Part shown: in pieces, positions 9,533 through 19,053 of the stretch
Position numbering within the stretch: position 1 is the stretch's first letter
Layout: every line of letters starts with the position of its first letter
From: Nitrospirota bacterium
GTDB lineage: Bacteria > Nitrospirota > 9FT-COMBO-42-15 > HDB-SIOI813
Direction: 5' to 3'
Assembly: GCA_020851375.1 (NCBI GenBank)
Contig: JADZCV010000005.1
Span: 62,001-126,000 of the forward strand
DNA length: 64,000 nt
Position numbers and translations under genes: made by a program
Notes under the pieces: model-generated
What the model was told of the DNA's origin: nothing
Databases searched by the model: none
Seen by the model: only the letters and a program-made list of their open reading frames with translations

Positions 9533-10540
9533 GTGAGAAAAATCGAGATCTGTGCCCCTGCAGGTAACCTGCCTTCTCTTAAGGCCGCAGTTGACAATGG
9601 CGCTGATGCTGTATATATGGGCTTCTCCGGGGATACCAATCTCAGGAACTTCCCTGCACTGAACTTTACAGATGACGAGGTCTGTAAGGCAATAAAATAT
9701 GCCCACAGCCGGAAATCCAGGGTCTACATTACAGTAAATGCCTACCCTCAGCAGAGGGAACTTCCACTTGCATATCAGGTAGTTGACAGGGCATATGAAT
9801 ACGGTGCTGATGCGGTAATTGCATCTGACATCGCTGTCCTTTCCTATGTCAGGGAAAAATATCCTGACAAAAGGCTTCATCTCTCTGTTCAGGCAAGCGC
9901 TTCGAATGCGCACGCAATTGAGTTCTGCCGCAGGCACTTCGGAATAAAAAGAGTTGTGCTGCCGAGGGTCCTGACGATAGAAGAAATAAGGGCATTGCGG
10001 GAACGAACCAGTGTGGAGCTTGAGATATTTGCCCTTGGGCTTCTATGCATCAACAGCGAGGGGCAGTGTTTCCTGTCTTCATATCTTACCAGTGAATCAA
10101 TCAATACGTACGGTGCATGTTCTCATCCAAAGTTTATCAACTTTGAGGAGGATGAGGACGAAGGCATCATGAAGATATTGTCAGGAAGCGTGCTTCTTAA
10201 TAAATGTTCTTCAATGGAGGAGATGGCATATCCGACTCCATGCAAGGGGCGTTATCATAACACGGCAACAGGGGAGCTGGGTTACTCAATACAGGATCCG
10301 GAATCACTCAATGTCCTTGAGATACTGCCGGAGATTATACGGTCAGGCATAGATTCAATTAAGATTGAAGGCCGCCAGAGGAGCAGGACGTACGTAGAGA
10401 AGGTAGTCAGGACATTCAGGGAGGCAGTAGACAGGTACTATGATAATGGGGTTCCCAGGGCCGGCTCAGGTGCGGGAGAGGAACTGCAATCATTATTCGA
10501 AGGCCTCGCGCCGAGTGCAGGGTGTTACAAGGGCAAGTGA
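9533..10540 (+). CDS. ubiU: U32 family protein UbiU, oxygen-independent quinone hydroxylation
   Basis: In proteobacteria UbiU forms a heterodimer with UbiV, each holding a 4Fe-4S cluster, and hydroxylates ubiquinone precursors without O2. The four cluster cysteines are present at C172, C179, C196 and C237; the 7- and 17-residue spacings equal those known in Escherichia coli UbiU. Other U32 hallmarks are the N-terminal EICAPAG and the IDSIKIEGR segment near residue 295. GTG at 9533 is the start, with AGGA about 7 bases upstream. ubiV and ubiT homologues follow. Because the host is probably not a proteobacterium, the product could be another quinone (for example plastoquinone-like); related U32 peptidases or TrhP are less likely given the partner genes. 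Confidence 0.85.
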   Translation: MRKIEICAPAGNLPSLKAAVDNGADAVYMGFSGDTNLRNFPALNFTDDEVCKAIKYAHSRKSRVYITVNAYPQQRELPLAYQVVDRAYEYGADAVIASDIAVLSYVREKYPDKRLHLSVQASASNAHAIEFCRRHFGIKRVVLPRVLTIEEIRALRERTSVELEIFALGLLCINSEGQCFLSSYLTSESINTYGACSHPKFINFEEDEDEGIMKILSGSVLLNKCSSMEEMAYPTPCKGRYHNTATGELGYSIQDPESLNVLEILPEIIRSGIDSIKIEGRQRSRTYVEKVVRTFREAVDRYYDNGVPRAGSGAGEELQSLFEGLAPSAGCYKGK

Positions 10541-10556
10541 GCCGTCATTAGCCGGA

Positions 10557-10672
10557 GGCTCACAAAGGGCAATGAAAACGTCATTCCCGCGAAAGCGGGA
10601 ATCCAGACCGAGGCCTGGTTCTGGATTCCCACTTCCGTGGGAATGACGGGTACTTAGGAGTATTTTCGAGTG
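10557..10672. repeat. Inverted repeat of the CATTCCCGC ... GGGAATGACGGG class, reaching into ubiV
   Basis: The core at 10580-10650 contains the arms TCATTCCCGCGAAAGCGGGAATCCAG and a complementary GGATTCCCAC ... GTGGGAATGA. The 5' flank (10557-10578) recurs with one mismatch before the different repeat at 12808-12829. The last 42 bases (10633-10674) recur exactly at 53216-53257 before prmC. The repeat supplies TTAGGAG and the GTG start used by ubiV. Confidence 0.85.
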
Positions 10673-11596
10673 AAACTATCTCTTGGTCCCATCCCATTCT
10701 TATGGGAAAAGAATAAGATAATCTCCTTTTATAAGGAGATTGCAGGTACTCCTGTCTCTGCCGTCTATATAGGTGAAGTGGTGTGCAGCAAGCGCGCCAT
10801 ACTTGGCATTGACACTCTGAGGACAATCGCCGGGATGCTTGCTGATGCAGGTAAAGAGGTGGTTGTTTCCACTTTCGGCCTTATGACGAACAATGAAGAA
10901 CTTGAGCTTGCGGAGGCTCTGTGTAAGCTGCCTGTACCTGTCGAGATCAACAATATGGGCATCCTGAATTTCTGTGAGGGGAAGGAGACTGTTGCCGGCC
11001 CTCATCTTGCCATATACAATGCCCCGACAGCAGGGTTTTACTCGTCCATAGGTGTGAAACGGATAGTATTCATGCCGGAACTGAGCATGGATGCTATTAA
11101 GTCAATCTCATCTGACGTCCCGGAGGTTGAGAAAGAGATAATAGCGTTTGGGAATCTCCCTTTGGCATTTTCATGGAGGTGTTACACAGCGCGTGCACTT
11201 GGCATGTCAAAGTCAAATTGCGCAATCTCCTGTATTAAATATCCTGAGGGGATGCCTCTTGAGACTATGGACAGGAAGCCTGTTTATAACATAAACGGCA
11301 CACAGATTGTAAGTGCGCAGAAGGTTTGCATGATCGGGGAGATAGAATTATTTAAGGACATGGGCCTGAGTTTCCTGCGCATTATACCGCATGCAACTGC
11401 TACGTCAGAAATAATTGACATCTTTAACAGGGTCATTGAAGGAAGTCTTACAAAGTCGAAGGCACTTGAAGATTTACGAAGATTTGCACCGGAGGGTATT
11501 AGTAATGGCTGGTTCTACGGACAACCGGGCTGGCAATATGTGGGTAAAGAATCTGCTGCGGCTTATGCCAGCGGCATTTCACAACCACATATTTAA
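10670..11596 (+). CDS. ubiV: U32 family protein UbiV, partner of UbiU
   Basis: UbiV is the second Fe-S subunit of the O2-independent quinone hydroxylase. The cluster cysteines C39, C171, C184 and C188 are all present; C39 and the 13- and 4-residue spacings of the last three match Escherichia coli UbiV. The 308-residue length fits. The GTG start at 10670 lies inside the tail of an inverted repeat whose GGAG sits 9 bases upstream. The reading frame runs 92 bases into ubiT. UbiV shares the U32 fold with UbiU but lacks the fuller C-terminal part. Confidence 0.87.
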   Translation: MKLSLGPIPFLWEKNKIISFYKEIAGTPVSAVYIGEVVCSKRAILGIDTLRTIAGMLADAGKEVVVSTFGLMTNNEELELAEALCKLPVPVEINNMGILNFCEGKETVAGPHLAIYNAPTAGFYSSIGVKRIVFMPELSMDAIKSISSDVPEVEKEIIAFGNLPLAFSWRCYTARALGMSKSNCAISCIKYPEGMPLETMDRKPVYNINGTQIVSAQKVCMIGEIELFKDMGLSFLRIIPHATATSEIIDIFNRVIEGSLTKSKALEDLRRFAPEGISNGWFYGQPGWQYVGKESAAAYASGISQPHI

Positions 11597-11912
11597 GATT
11601 ATCATTGACCGGACAATCAATAGTAACCCCGGTGTCTGTCAGAGACTGGCAGACATAAACGGAAAGGTTTTCCGTCTGCATGCAAGTGATATTGACAGGA
11701 GTTATCTCTTTTATGTGAATGACGGGAGAATCTCGGTAATGTATGATGGCAGCAGGAAACCTGACGTCGTGCTGCAGGGAGACTTTGATACCTTTGTCAA
11801 GTTGTTACGCCATAAGGCGGATGCAGACAGCCTCTTTTTCTCAAGAAAGCTTACGATCAAAGGGGATGTAAAGACGTCAGTGTTTTTTAAAAATCTCCTT
11901 GAACATTTGTAA
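11505..11912 (+). CDS. ubiT: UbiT-like SCP2 domain lipid-binding accessory protein
   Basis: UbiT is an SCP2-fold protein thought to present isoprenoid quinone intermediates to the enzymes of the O2-independent pathway. The 135-residue product has the SCP2 core (about 30-130), including FRLHASDIDRSYLFYVNDG, a PDVVLQGDFDTFVKLL segment and a conserved FFSRKLTIKGD near the C-terminus. The ATG at 11505 is chosen because GGAGG lies 9 bases upstream; the frame opens earlier, at 11415, without such a site. The start lies inside ubiV (92-base overlap), so the two are probably translationally coupled. The ubiU-V-T order supports the assignment. Confidence 0.82.
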   Translation: MAGSTDNRAGNMWVKNLLRLMPAAFHNHIFKIIIDRTINSNPGVCQRLADINGKVFRLHASDIDRSYLFYVNDGRISVMYDGSRKPDVVLQGDFDTFVKLLRHKADADSLFFSRKLTIKGDVKTSVFFKNLLEHL

Positions 11913-11919
11913 AGAAGTT

Positions 11920-12753
11920 CTACTCAACCCGTCTATCTTTCCCTATAATCAGTGTCAGGATTTCACTTGCAACCTCTTCAACTGCCCTGTTGGTGACATC
12001 TATGATAGGCCACTTGCTTTTCCGGCAGATGTTTTTGCAATAAACTACTTCCTGTGAAACGTGGTCAATGTCGGCGTAGGCTGATTGTTCCTGTCCTAAA
12101 TGTCTGAGTCTGACTTTCCGTATATTGGATAGTTTCTCCGGGTCTACGGTAAGGCCTACTATCTTGCTCTGGTTTATGAAAAATAGTTCATGAGGCAGGG
12201 GGATATCGAGGACTATGGGGATATTGGCCACCTTCCATCCCTCTTTTGCAAGGTAAACACTCAGAGGGGTCTTTGTGCTTCTTGAGACACCTACCAGCAC
12301 TATGTCAGCCTCTCCGATAGTCCTTAGGTTCTGTCCGTCGTCATGCTTAACTGTAAACTCGATGGCCTCTATCCTCTTAAAATACAATTCATCTACTTTG
12401 TGAATGAGTCCAGGTTTAGCCTGCGGGGATTTCCCCAGATAAGAGGTGAGGGTATCCAGTATGGGACCGATGATGTCAATTGTCGGGACATCACAATTAT
12501 ATGCCTCCTCTTTTAGTGCATCCCTCAGCCGTTCTGAGACCAGGGTGTACACGATTAGCCCCTTTAACTCGACGGCGTCTTTTACAATACTGCGTATATG
12601 CTCTTCAGTCCTTACATTGCTGATGCGTGTTATTATCATGTCCTTCTTTTTAAATTGTGACAGGGCGGCAAGCATAACGGTCTCGGCTGTTTCGCCGGTG
12701 GCATCGGACACGATAAATATCTGAAACTCGGCTTTCTTGGTCTCCTCTGACAT
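11920..12753 (-). CDS. ppsR: Bifunctional kinase/pyrophosphorylase regulating PEP synthase or pyruvate phosphate dikinase
   Basis: This DUF299 family enzyme phosphorylates and dephosphorylates a threonine of PEP synthase or pyruvate, phosphate dikinase, switching flux between pyruvate and PEP. The 277-residue protein shows the N-terminal FIVSDATGETAETV signature and the phosphate-binding loop GVSRSTKTPLSVYLA at about residue 155, both typical. It is convergent with ubiT, with 7 bases between the stop codons. The target enzyme is not in the window. Confidence 0.93.
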   Translation of the reverse strand: MSEETKKAEFQIFIVSDATGETAETVMLAALSQFKKKDMIITRISNVRTEEHIRSIVKDAVELKGLIVYTLVSERLRDALKEEAYNCDVPTIDIIGPILDTLTSYLGKSPQAKPGLIHKVDELYFKRIEAIEFTVKHDDGQNLRTIGEADIVLVGVSRSTKTPLSVYLAKEGWKVANIPIVLDIPLPHELFFINQSKIVGLTVDPEKLSNIRKVRLRHLGQEQSAYADIDHVSQEVVYCKNICRKSKWPIIDVTNRAVEEVASEILTLIIGKDRRVE

Positions 12754-12807
12754 GGAGACGATTATATATTAATCCTGAATTGCAGGCAATGGACATCTTG
12801 CTTCCCT

Positions 12808-12975
12808 GGCTCACAAAGGACAATGAAAATCCCCCTTAATCCCCCTTTTTCAAAGGGGGAAATTAGTTTCCTTTTCAAAGGGGAAAAATAGTTTCCTTTT
12901 CAAAGGGGAAAAAAGTTCCCCCCTTTAGTAAAGGGGGGCGAGGGGGGATTTGAAGCGGGATTTTCGAAAGAAAAT
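12808..12975. repeat. C/G-run palindromic repeat with 25-bp tandem unit, upstream of pyrF
   Basis: The outer arms are near 12828-12850 (AAATCCCCC, TTAATCCCCC) and 12919-12952 (CCCCCCTTTAGTAAAGGGGGG, then GGGGGATTT). Two perfect tandem 25-base units lie at 12864-12888 and 12889-12913. The 22-base 5' flank at 12808-12829 repeats the flank of the repeat upstream of ubiV with one mismatch. The 3' flank GGGATTTTCGAA resembles that repeat's tail. This fills most of the gap between ppsR and pyrF. Confidence 0.8.
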
Positions 12976-12992
12976 ATGTTATATTGCAGTTT

Positions 12993-13697
12993 ATGTCAAC
13001 TCAGCTTATTTTTCCGCTCGACTTTGCTGACTTAAATTCGGCATTAAAATATGTCAGCCTTTTAAGAGACCATGTTCATGTATTCAAGATAGGTCTGGAG
13101 CTGTTTGTCAGCGCTGGGCCGGATGCCATAAAGGGGGTGCTTGAGGCCGGCGGCAGAAGGATCTTCCTTGATATGAAGTTTCACGACATCCCTGAGACTG
13201 TACGCAGGGCGCTTAAAACGCCATATATTAAGGATGTGGAGTTCATTACTGTCCACAGCAGTGACGGGCCTGGTATATTAAATGCGGCTGTTGGCAGCGT
13301 GTCTGATAAAGTGAAGATCCTGGCAGTTACTGTACTGACAAGCCAGGGGGAAGCAGATCTAAGAAAAATACTGCTTCTGAGAGACGGCGTGTCATTGACA
13401 GATCTCGTGATTCACAGGGCAAAGATGGCAAAGGAATCGGGCTGTGCCGGGATCGTATGCTCGGGACACGAGATATCAATCATCAGAGAAAATCTCGGAA
13501 GAGATTTCATTATCGTTGCTCCGGGTGTCAGACCGTCATGGTCTCTTATTCCTGGAGATGATCAAAAGAGGGTAGTGACACCGGCAGATGCCGCAAGGCT
13601 TGGTTCTGACTATATCGTTGTTGGACGGCCCATACGCGATGCAAAAGATCCTGTTGAGGCTGCTGTTAAGATTGTCGAAGAGATGGTAAATCTTTAG
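12993..13697 (+). CDS. pyrF: Orotidine 5'-phosphate decarboxylase
   Basis: PyrF catalyses the last step of UMP synthesis. The 234-residue protein has the DxKxxD catalytic signature as LDMKFHDIP near residue 58, and the phosphate-binding segments VAPGVRP and SDYIVVGRPI. The ATG at 12993 is preferred to a TTG at 12984; neither has a strong ribosome-binding site. The gene lies just after a palindromic repeat and overlaps the end of a convergent small gene by four bases. Confidence 0.95.
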   Translation: MSTQLIFPLDFADLNSALKYVSLLRDHVHVFKIGLELFVSAGPDAIKGVLEAGGRRIFLDMKFHDIPETVRRALKTPYIKDVEFITVHSSDGPGILNAAVGSVSDKVKILAVTVLTSQGEADLRKILLLRDGVSLTDLVIHRAKMAKESGCAGIVCSGHEISIIRENLGRDFIIVAPGVRPSWSLIPGDDQKRVVTPADAARLGSDYIVVGRPIRDAKDPVEAAVKIVEEMVNL

Positions 13698-13888
13698 TTG
13701 ACCACAAAGTATATCTTGGACTTCATCGCATAGATAAGTCCTGTACACTTGTTGCATGGCGGGAGGACAACCGGGTTTTCATTTCCTGGCTTTTTAGTCT
13801 GATGCAGCTCAACGCAGAAATTGCAATAAAGCTCATCTGCTACAAATACCTCATCCACTTTACGGTCTTCGAGAAGCTGTTTGAACAT
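13694..13888 (-). CDS. Small zinc-ribbon protein
   Basis: 64 residues with two CxxC pairs, YCNFC at about 21-25 and PPCNKC at about 43-48, spaced as in a single zinc ribbon. AGGGG lies about 5 bases before the ATG. It is convergent with pyrF (4-base overlap) and lies on the strand of the amidotransferase upstream. I do not recognise the family; metal binding is inferred from the cysteines only. Confidence 0.55.
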   Translation of the reverse strand: MFKQLLEDRKVDEVFVADELYCNFCVELHQTKKPGNENPVVLPPCNKCTGLIYAMKSKIYFVVN

Positions 13889-13977
13889 TGCGGCCCCTGA
13901 TTTTCTTAGTTTTTTGTATTGTCTTCCACGTTTCAGATTGTTTATCGGATATGGCAGAAATGTTCTTTAGCCAGGCG

Positions 13978-14673
13978 TTATTCAAAGAATTTATCAAAGA
14001 AGAGGCCGGCCCAGCGGTTAAGATTACCTATATTTTCTGGCGTTCCTGAAATTATCCTGCCGGCATTGATATAATCAAGTGTTAAGAGTTCATCCCTGTA
14101 TTCCGAAATCCACCGGTTTATCATTTTTTCTGTCACCTCGAAATGGAACTGCAGGCCGTAAGTCCTTCTCCCTATACGATAAGCCTGGTTTGGAAATAGA
14201 CCTGAGCCGGCAAGCCTGGTTGCGCCCTTCGGGATATCAAAGGTGTCTCCATGCCATTGGAATACAACAAGTTCATCAGGAAGGGCACTGAAGAGATTAT
14301 CCTGCCTGCTGTCTTCTGTGAGACTTAGTTTGTACCACCCTATCTCTTTTTTTGTACCTTTAGTTACTCTTGCACCGGTTGCTTTTGCTATTAATTGACT
14401 GCCGAGGCAGATACCGAGTACCGGCAAATCTCTTTTTACAGCCTTTTTTATCAGGATGTCCTCATCTTTAAGAAATGGGTACCTGTCTTCCTCATAGACA
14501 TTCATGGGGCCGCCAAGTATTATGATGCCGGAGTATTTCCCTATGTCAGGAGGGACAGTCTCACCATCAAAGAGTCTTACATACTTGTATCCGATGCCTC
14601 TCTTTGACATTACGCCGGCAATTGTGCCGAGGTCTTCACATTCTATATGCTGCAGTACGAGAAAGCCTGACAC
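13978..14673 (-). CDS. Class I glutamine amidotransferase (GATase1)
   Basis: A stand-alone 231-residue GATase1 domain of the GMP synthase/YfeJ-like group. The nucleophile is Cys89 in LGICLGSQL; the His-Glu pair is His177 and Glu179 in QFHFEVT. An oxyanion GGPMNVYEE segment lies near residue 54. No synthase domain is fused or adjacent, so its acceptor substrate is unknown; relatives include gamma-glutamyl hydrolase-type and general amidotransferase proteins. It is separated by 12 bases from the lipoprotein gene upstream and is probably cotranscribed with it. Confidence 0.88.
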   Translation of the reverse strand: MSGFLVLQHIECEDLGTIAGVMSKRGIGYKYVRLFDGETVPPDIGKYSGIIILGGPMNVYEEDRYPFLKDEDILIKKAVKRDLPVLGICLGSQLIAKATGARVTKGTKKEIGWYKLSLTEDSRQDNLFSALPDELVVFQWHGDTFDIPKGATRLAGSGLFPNQAYRIGRRTYGLQFHFEVTEKMINRWISEYRDELLTLDYINAGRIISGTPENIGNLNRWAGLFFDKFFE

Positions 14674-14685
14674 ATGTAACCTCTT

Positions 14686-15201
14686 TTACAAAGCAGAAAC
14701 AGGTTCTTTTAGTGAAAGAAAAAAACGCTCGTGTTTGAATGGATGGACAGTTGGATATTTTTGGAATAACCAACCTTTGAAGATCTCTTTCCCGCCCTCT
14801 GTTACCTCGACCTGTATTGCCGGATTGTTCAATTCGGCAGAAGCTGTGGAATAGACATTATCTGTAATCTGAAAGTCAGGCAGGAATGTGCCGGTCTGAA
14901 CCTCAATGTTGCTGCCAGATATGGTAAACTTGCCGCCGATTGGTACATTGTAATCCTTTCCACTCATCGTCTGTTTGTCCATTACAGTTAATACAACAAC
15001 CTTCCATTTACCCTTTATCTCATCGGATATGACGATCTTCATCTGTCCTGCCGATGGCATCTGAACATTGCTGTGTCCCGGAAGCATTGATTGCTGTTCT
15101 GGTGCCTGCGGCCGGGGTTGCTCCTTCTTCGCGCATGCGCCAAGGTTCAACAGAAAAATGATAGAGAGTGCAATAATGATTAAATTGTTGTTATATTTCA
15201 T
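14686..15201 (-). CDS. Lipoprotein of the DUF2155 type
   Basis: 171 residues with a lipoprotein signal peptide ending in the lipobox LGAC (Cys23), a Pro/Gln-rich spacer, and a folded domain (about 55-165) containing GKWKVVVLTVMDKQT and a conserved FKGWLFQKYP ... HPFKHERFF segment. This pattern matches DUF2155, whose members are envelope proteins of unknown role. It probably forms an operon with the amidotransferase. Confidence 0.75.
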   Translation of the reverse strand: MKYNNNLIIIALSIIFLLNLGACAKKEQPRPQAPEQQSMLPGHSNVQMPSAGQMKIVISDEIKGKWKVVVLTVMDKQTMSGKDYNVPIGGKFTISGSNIEVQTGTFLPDFQITDNVYSTASAELNNPAIQVEVTEGGKEIFKGWLFQKYPTVHPFKHERFFLSLKEPVSAL

Positions 15202-15290
15202 ATTGTCTAAATATTCCTCTATTGCTTTTCTTTTTTCAGCTATAAGTTATAAGCTATTAGCTATCAGTGGAAATTGCTATGCAATTTCCT

Positions 15291-15384
<94 letters not shown>

Positions 15385-15393
15385 TTTGGCTAC

Positions 15394-15510
15394 GAACGCC
15401 ATAAATGTCTTTCTACGGCGTTGGACTCCTTAGGAAATCCTCAGCGTACTTAATAGTACGCCTCCGGTTTCCTTCGTCGTCCGCCTTGTAGAAAGGCATT
15501 TCTGACGTTC
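15394..15510. repeat. Palindromic repeat element C (117 bp), upstream of tRNA-Ser(GCU)
   Basis: The outer arms GAACGCCATAAATG ... and ... CATTTCTGACGTTC form an imperfect inverted repeat, with a central GCGTACTTAATAGTACGC hairpin. It is identical to element D apart from one base near the right arm. The remaining bases of the 15202-15797 region hold only short AT-rich repeats (near 15239-15268) and the two tRNAs. Confidence 0.85.
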
Positions 15511-15563
15511 TAACTTGCTGAAAACACAATTACGTTCCTAACTACGTATTCTGCAAACATAAT

Positions 15564-15650
15564 TGGCGGAGGGGGTAGGATTTGAACCCACGGTGCTCAT
15601 CACACAACGGTTTTCAAGACCGCCGCCTTAAGCCACTCGGCCACCCCTCC
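15564..15650 (-). tRNA. tRNA-Ser (anticodon UGA)
   Basis: Class II tRNA with encoded CCA. The acceptor stem GGAGGGG (plus-strand 15644-15650) pairs with the matching 3' strand. The anticodon arm reads CGGT-CTTGAAA-ACCG, with anticodon TGA. A long variable arm and a GGTTCAAATCC T arm are present. Element D begins 7 bases upstream of its 5' end. Confidence 0.95.
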
Positions 15651-15657
15651 TTGCTAC

Positions 15658-15774
15658 GAACGCCATAAATGTCTTTCTACGGCGTTGGACTCCTTAGGAA
15701 ATCCTCAGCGTACTTAATAGTACGCCTCCGGTTTCCTTCGTCGTCCGCCTTGTAGAAAGCCATTTCTGACGTTC
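15658..15774. repeat. Palindromic repeat element D (117 bp), upstream of tRNA-Ser(UGA)
   Basis: A direct copy of element C, 264 bases away, with one base difference (AAGCC for AAGGC in the right arm). It has the same outer inverted arms and GTAC-centred hairpin. It lies between the 3' end of serS and tRNA-Ser(UGA). Confidence 0.85.
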
Positions 15775-15797
15775 TTAGTTGCCAGGAAATTTTGGGC

Positions 15798-18171
<2,374 letters not shown>

Positions 18172-18410
18172 ATTTAATAATACCCTTATTTTGCCTCTAT
18201 CAGCCTTCCATTCAAAAAAAATATGAATTATGCCTGAAGCATATGTCTGATAAGGTAATCCTTAGACCGGAACCCACTCGCCTTTTTCATAACTCTCCAG
18301 TATTCCCTGTTCTTCTATTGTCAATTTTATATGCTTCATCTTTTGACATGGTAATACATTGTGTGCTTTGTGGCAACATAGGAGGGGCGCACAGACTGGC
18401 AGTGGGCTGA

Positions 18411-18584
18411 GCCGGGGGCAGGAGCAGCAATGCCTCCTCACATCTCGGGCATATTTATCCTGACGGACCTCAGCCGACCGGTCAGCGTTACTGCATTAAT
18501 TCCGCCGCCCTACGCTTTATTCCCAAAGATGACATGGGCAAAGAGGGATATGGTGAGTACATGGGGCTGTTTTACAAGAAATAA
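18411..18584 (+). pseudogene. msrB: msrB remnant (C-terminal half of peptide-methionine (R)-S-oxide reductase)
   Basis: The frame reads [20 protein letters not shown] followed by [20 protein letters not shown], the hallmark C-terminal half of MsrB including the catalytic cysteine in [12 protein letters not shown] stop codon lies just upstream (18408-18410), and the N-terminal zinc-binding half is missing from all frames, so only about 57 codons remain. No start codon or ribosome-binding site is evident. The rest of 18172-18594 shows nothing recognisable. Confidence 0.8.
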
Positions 18585-18594
18585 ATGACAAAGG

Positions 18595-19053
18595 TTATTG
18601 CTGATCTTCCAGGGAGTGTTTCTCGTTCTGGTAAGTTTTGACGAAGGCCAGGATTTCCCGGTTAAATTTATCGAAATTGGTTTTAACTATCTGATAAAGC
18701 TCCAGCGGGGTAATTTCTCTGTAAAAATGTACCATGCGATTCCTGTAGCCGGCCATTTTAATGAGGACTTCTGAAAGTCCTTCTGAAATGACTTTTCTTT
18801 TGCCAAGTTCTCCTGCAATGGCCTTGTATTCTATTTCCTTGAAACCATAGTTCTTTGCAAGGATGTGCCTTCCAATGTCAAACACAGACTCAAGTGCTCT
18901 CCTGAGATAGCTTTCAACAAACGGAGGATTTTTCCTGTCTGACAGAAATTCTTTTTCTATCATTCCTGAAAATGGTTTTAACTCTTCAACACAGCCCTCA
19001 ATAAACCTGATCAACTCAAGAACGCGGGTTGTATTCAAATTCGAAATAACCAT
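18595..19053 (-). CDS. hepT: HepT-like HEPN toxin (DUF86)
   Basis: HEPN-domain RNase toxin of the HepT/MntA type. The 152-residue all-helical protein carries the active-site motif Rx4HxY as R104-NRMV-H109-F-Y111. In characterised pairs the MntA partner blocks HepT by transferring AMP to this tyrosine. The start lies 38 bases inside the upstream mntA gene, as expected for a coupled antitoxin-toxin operon. Gene remnants flank it on both sides, consistent with a mobile-gene hotspot. Confidence 0.85.
   Translation of the reverse strand: MVISNLNTTRVLELIRFIEGCVEELKPFSGMIEKEFLSDRKNPPFVESYLRRALESVFDIGRHILAKNYGFKEIEYKAIAGELGKRKVISEGLSEVLIKMAGYRNRMVHFYREITPLELYQIVKTNFDKFNREILAFVKTYQNEKHSLEDQQ

Noticed and set aside
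12864-12913. Tandem 25-base units that could suggest a CRISPR array
   Set aside because: Only two adjacent units with no spacer between them, inside a C/G-run palindromic repeat, and no cas genes nearby.
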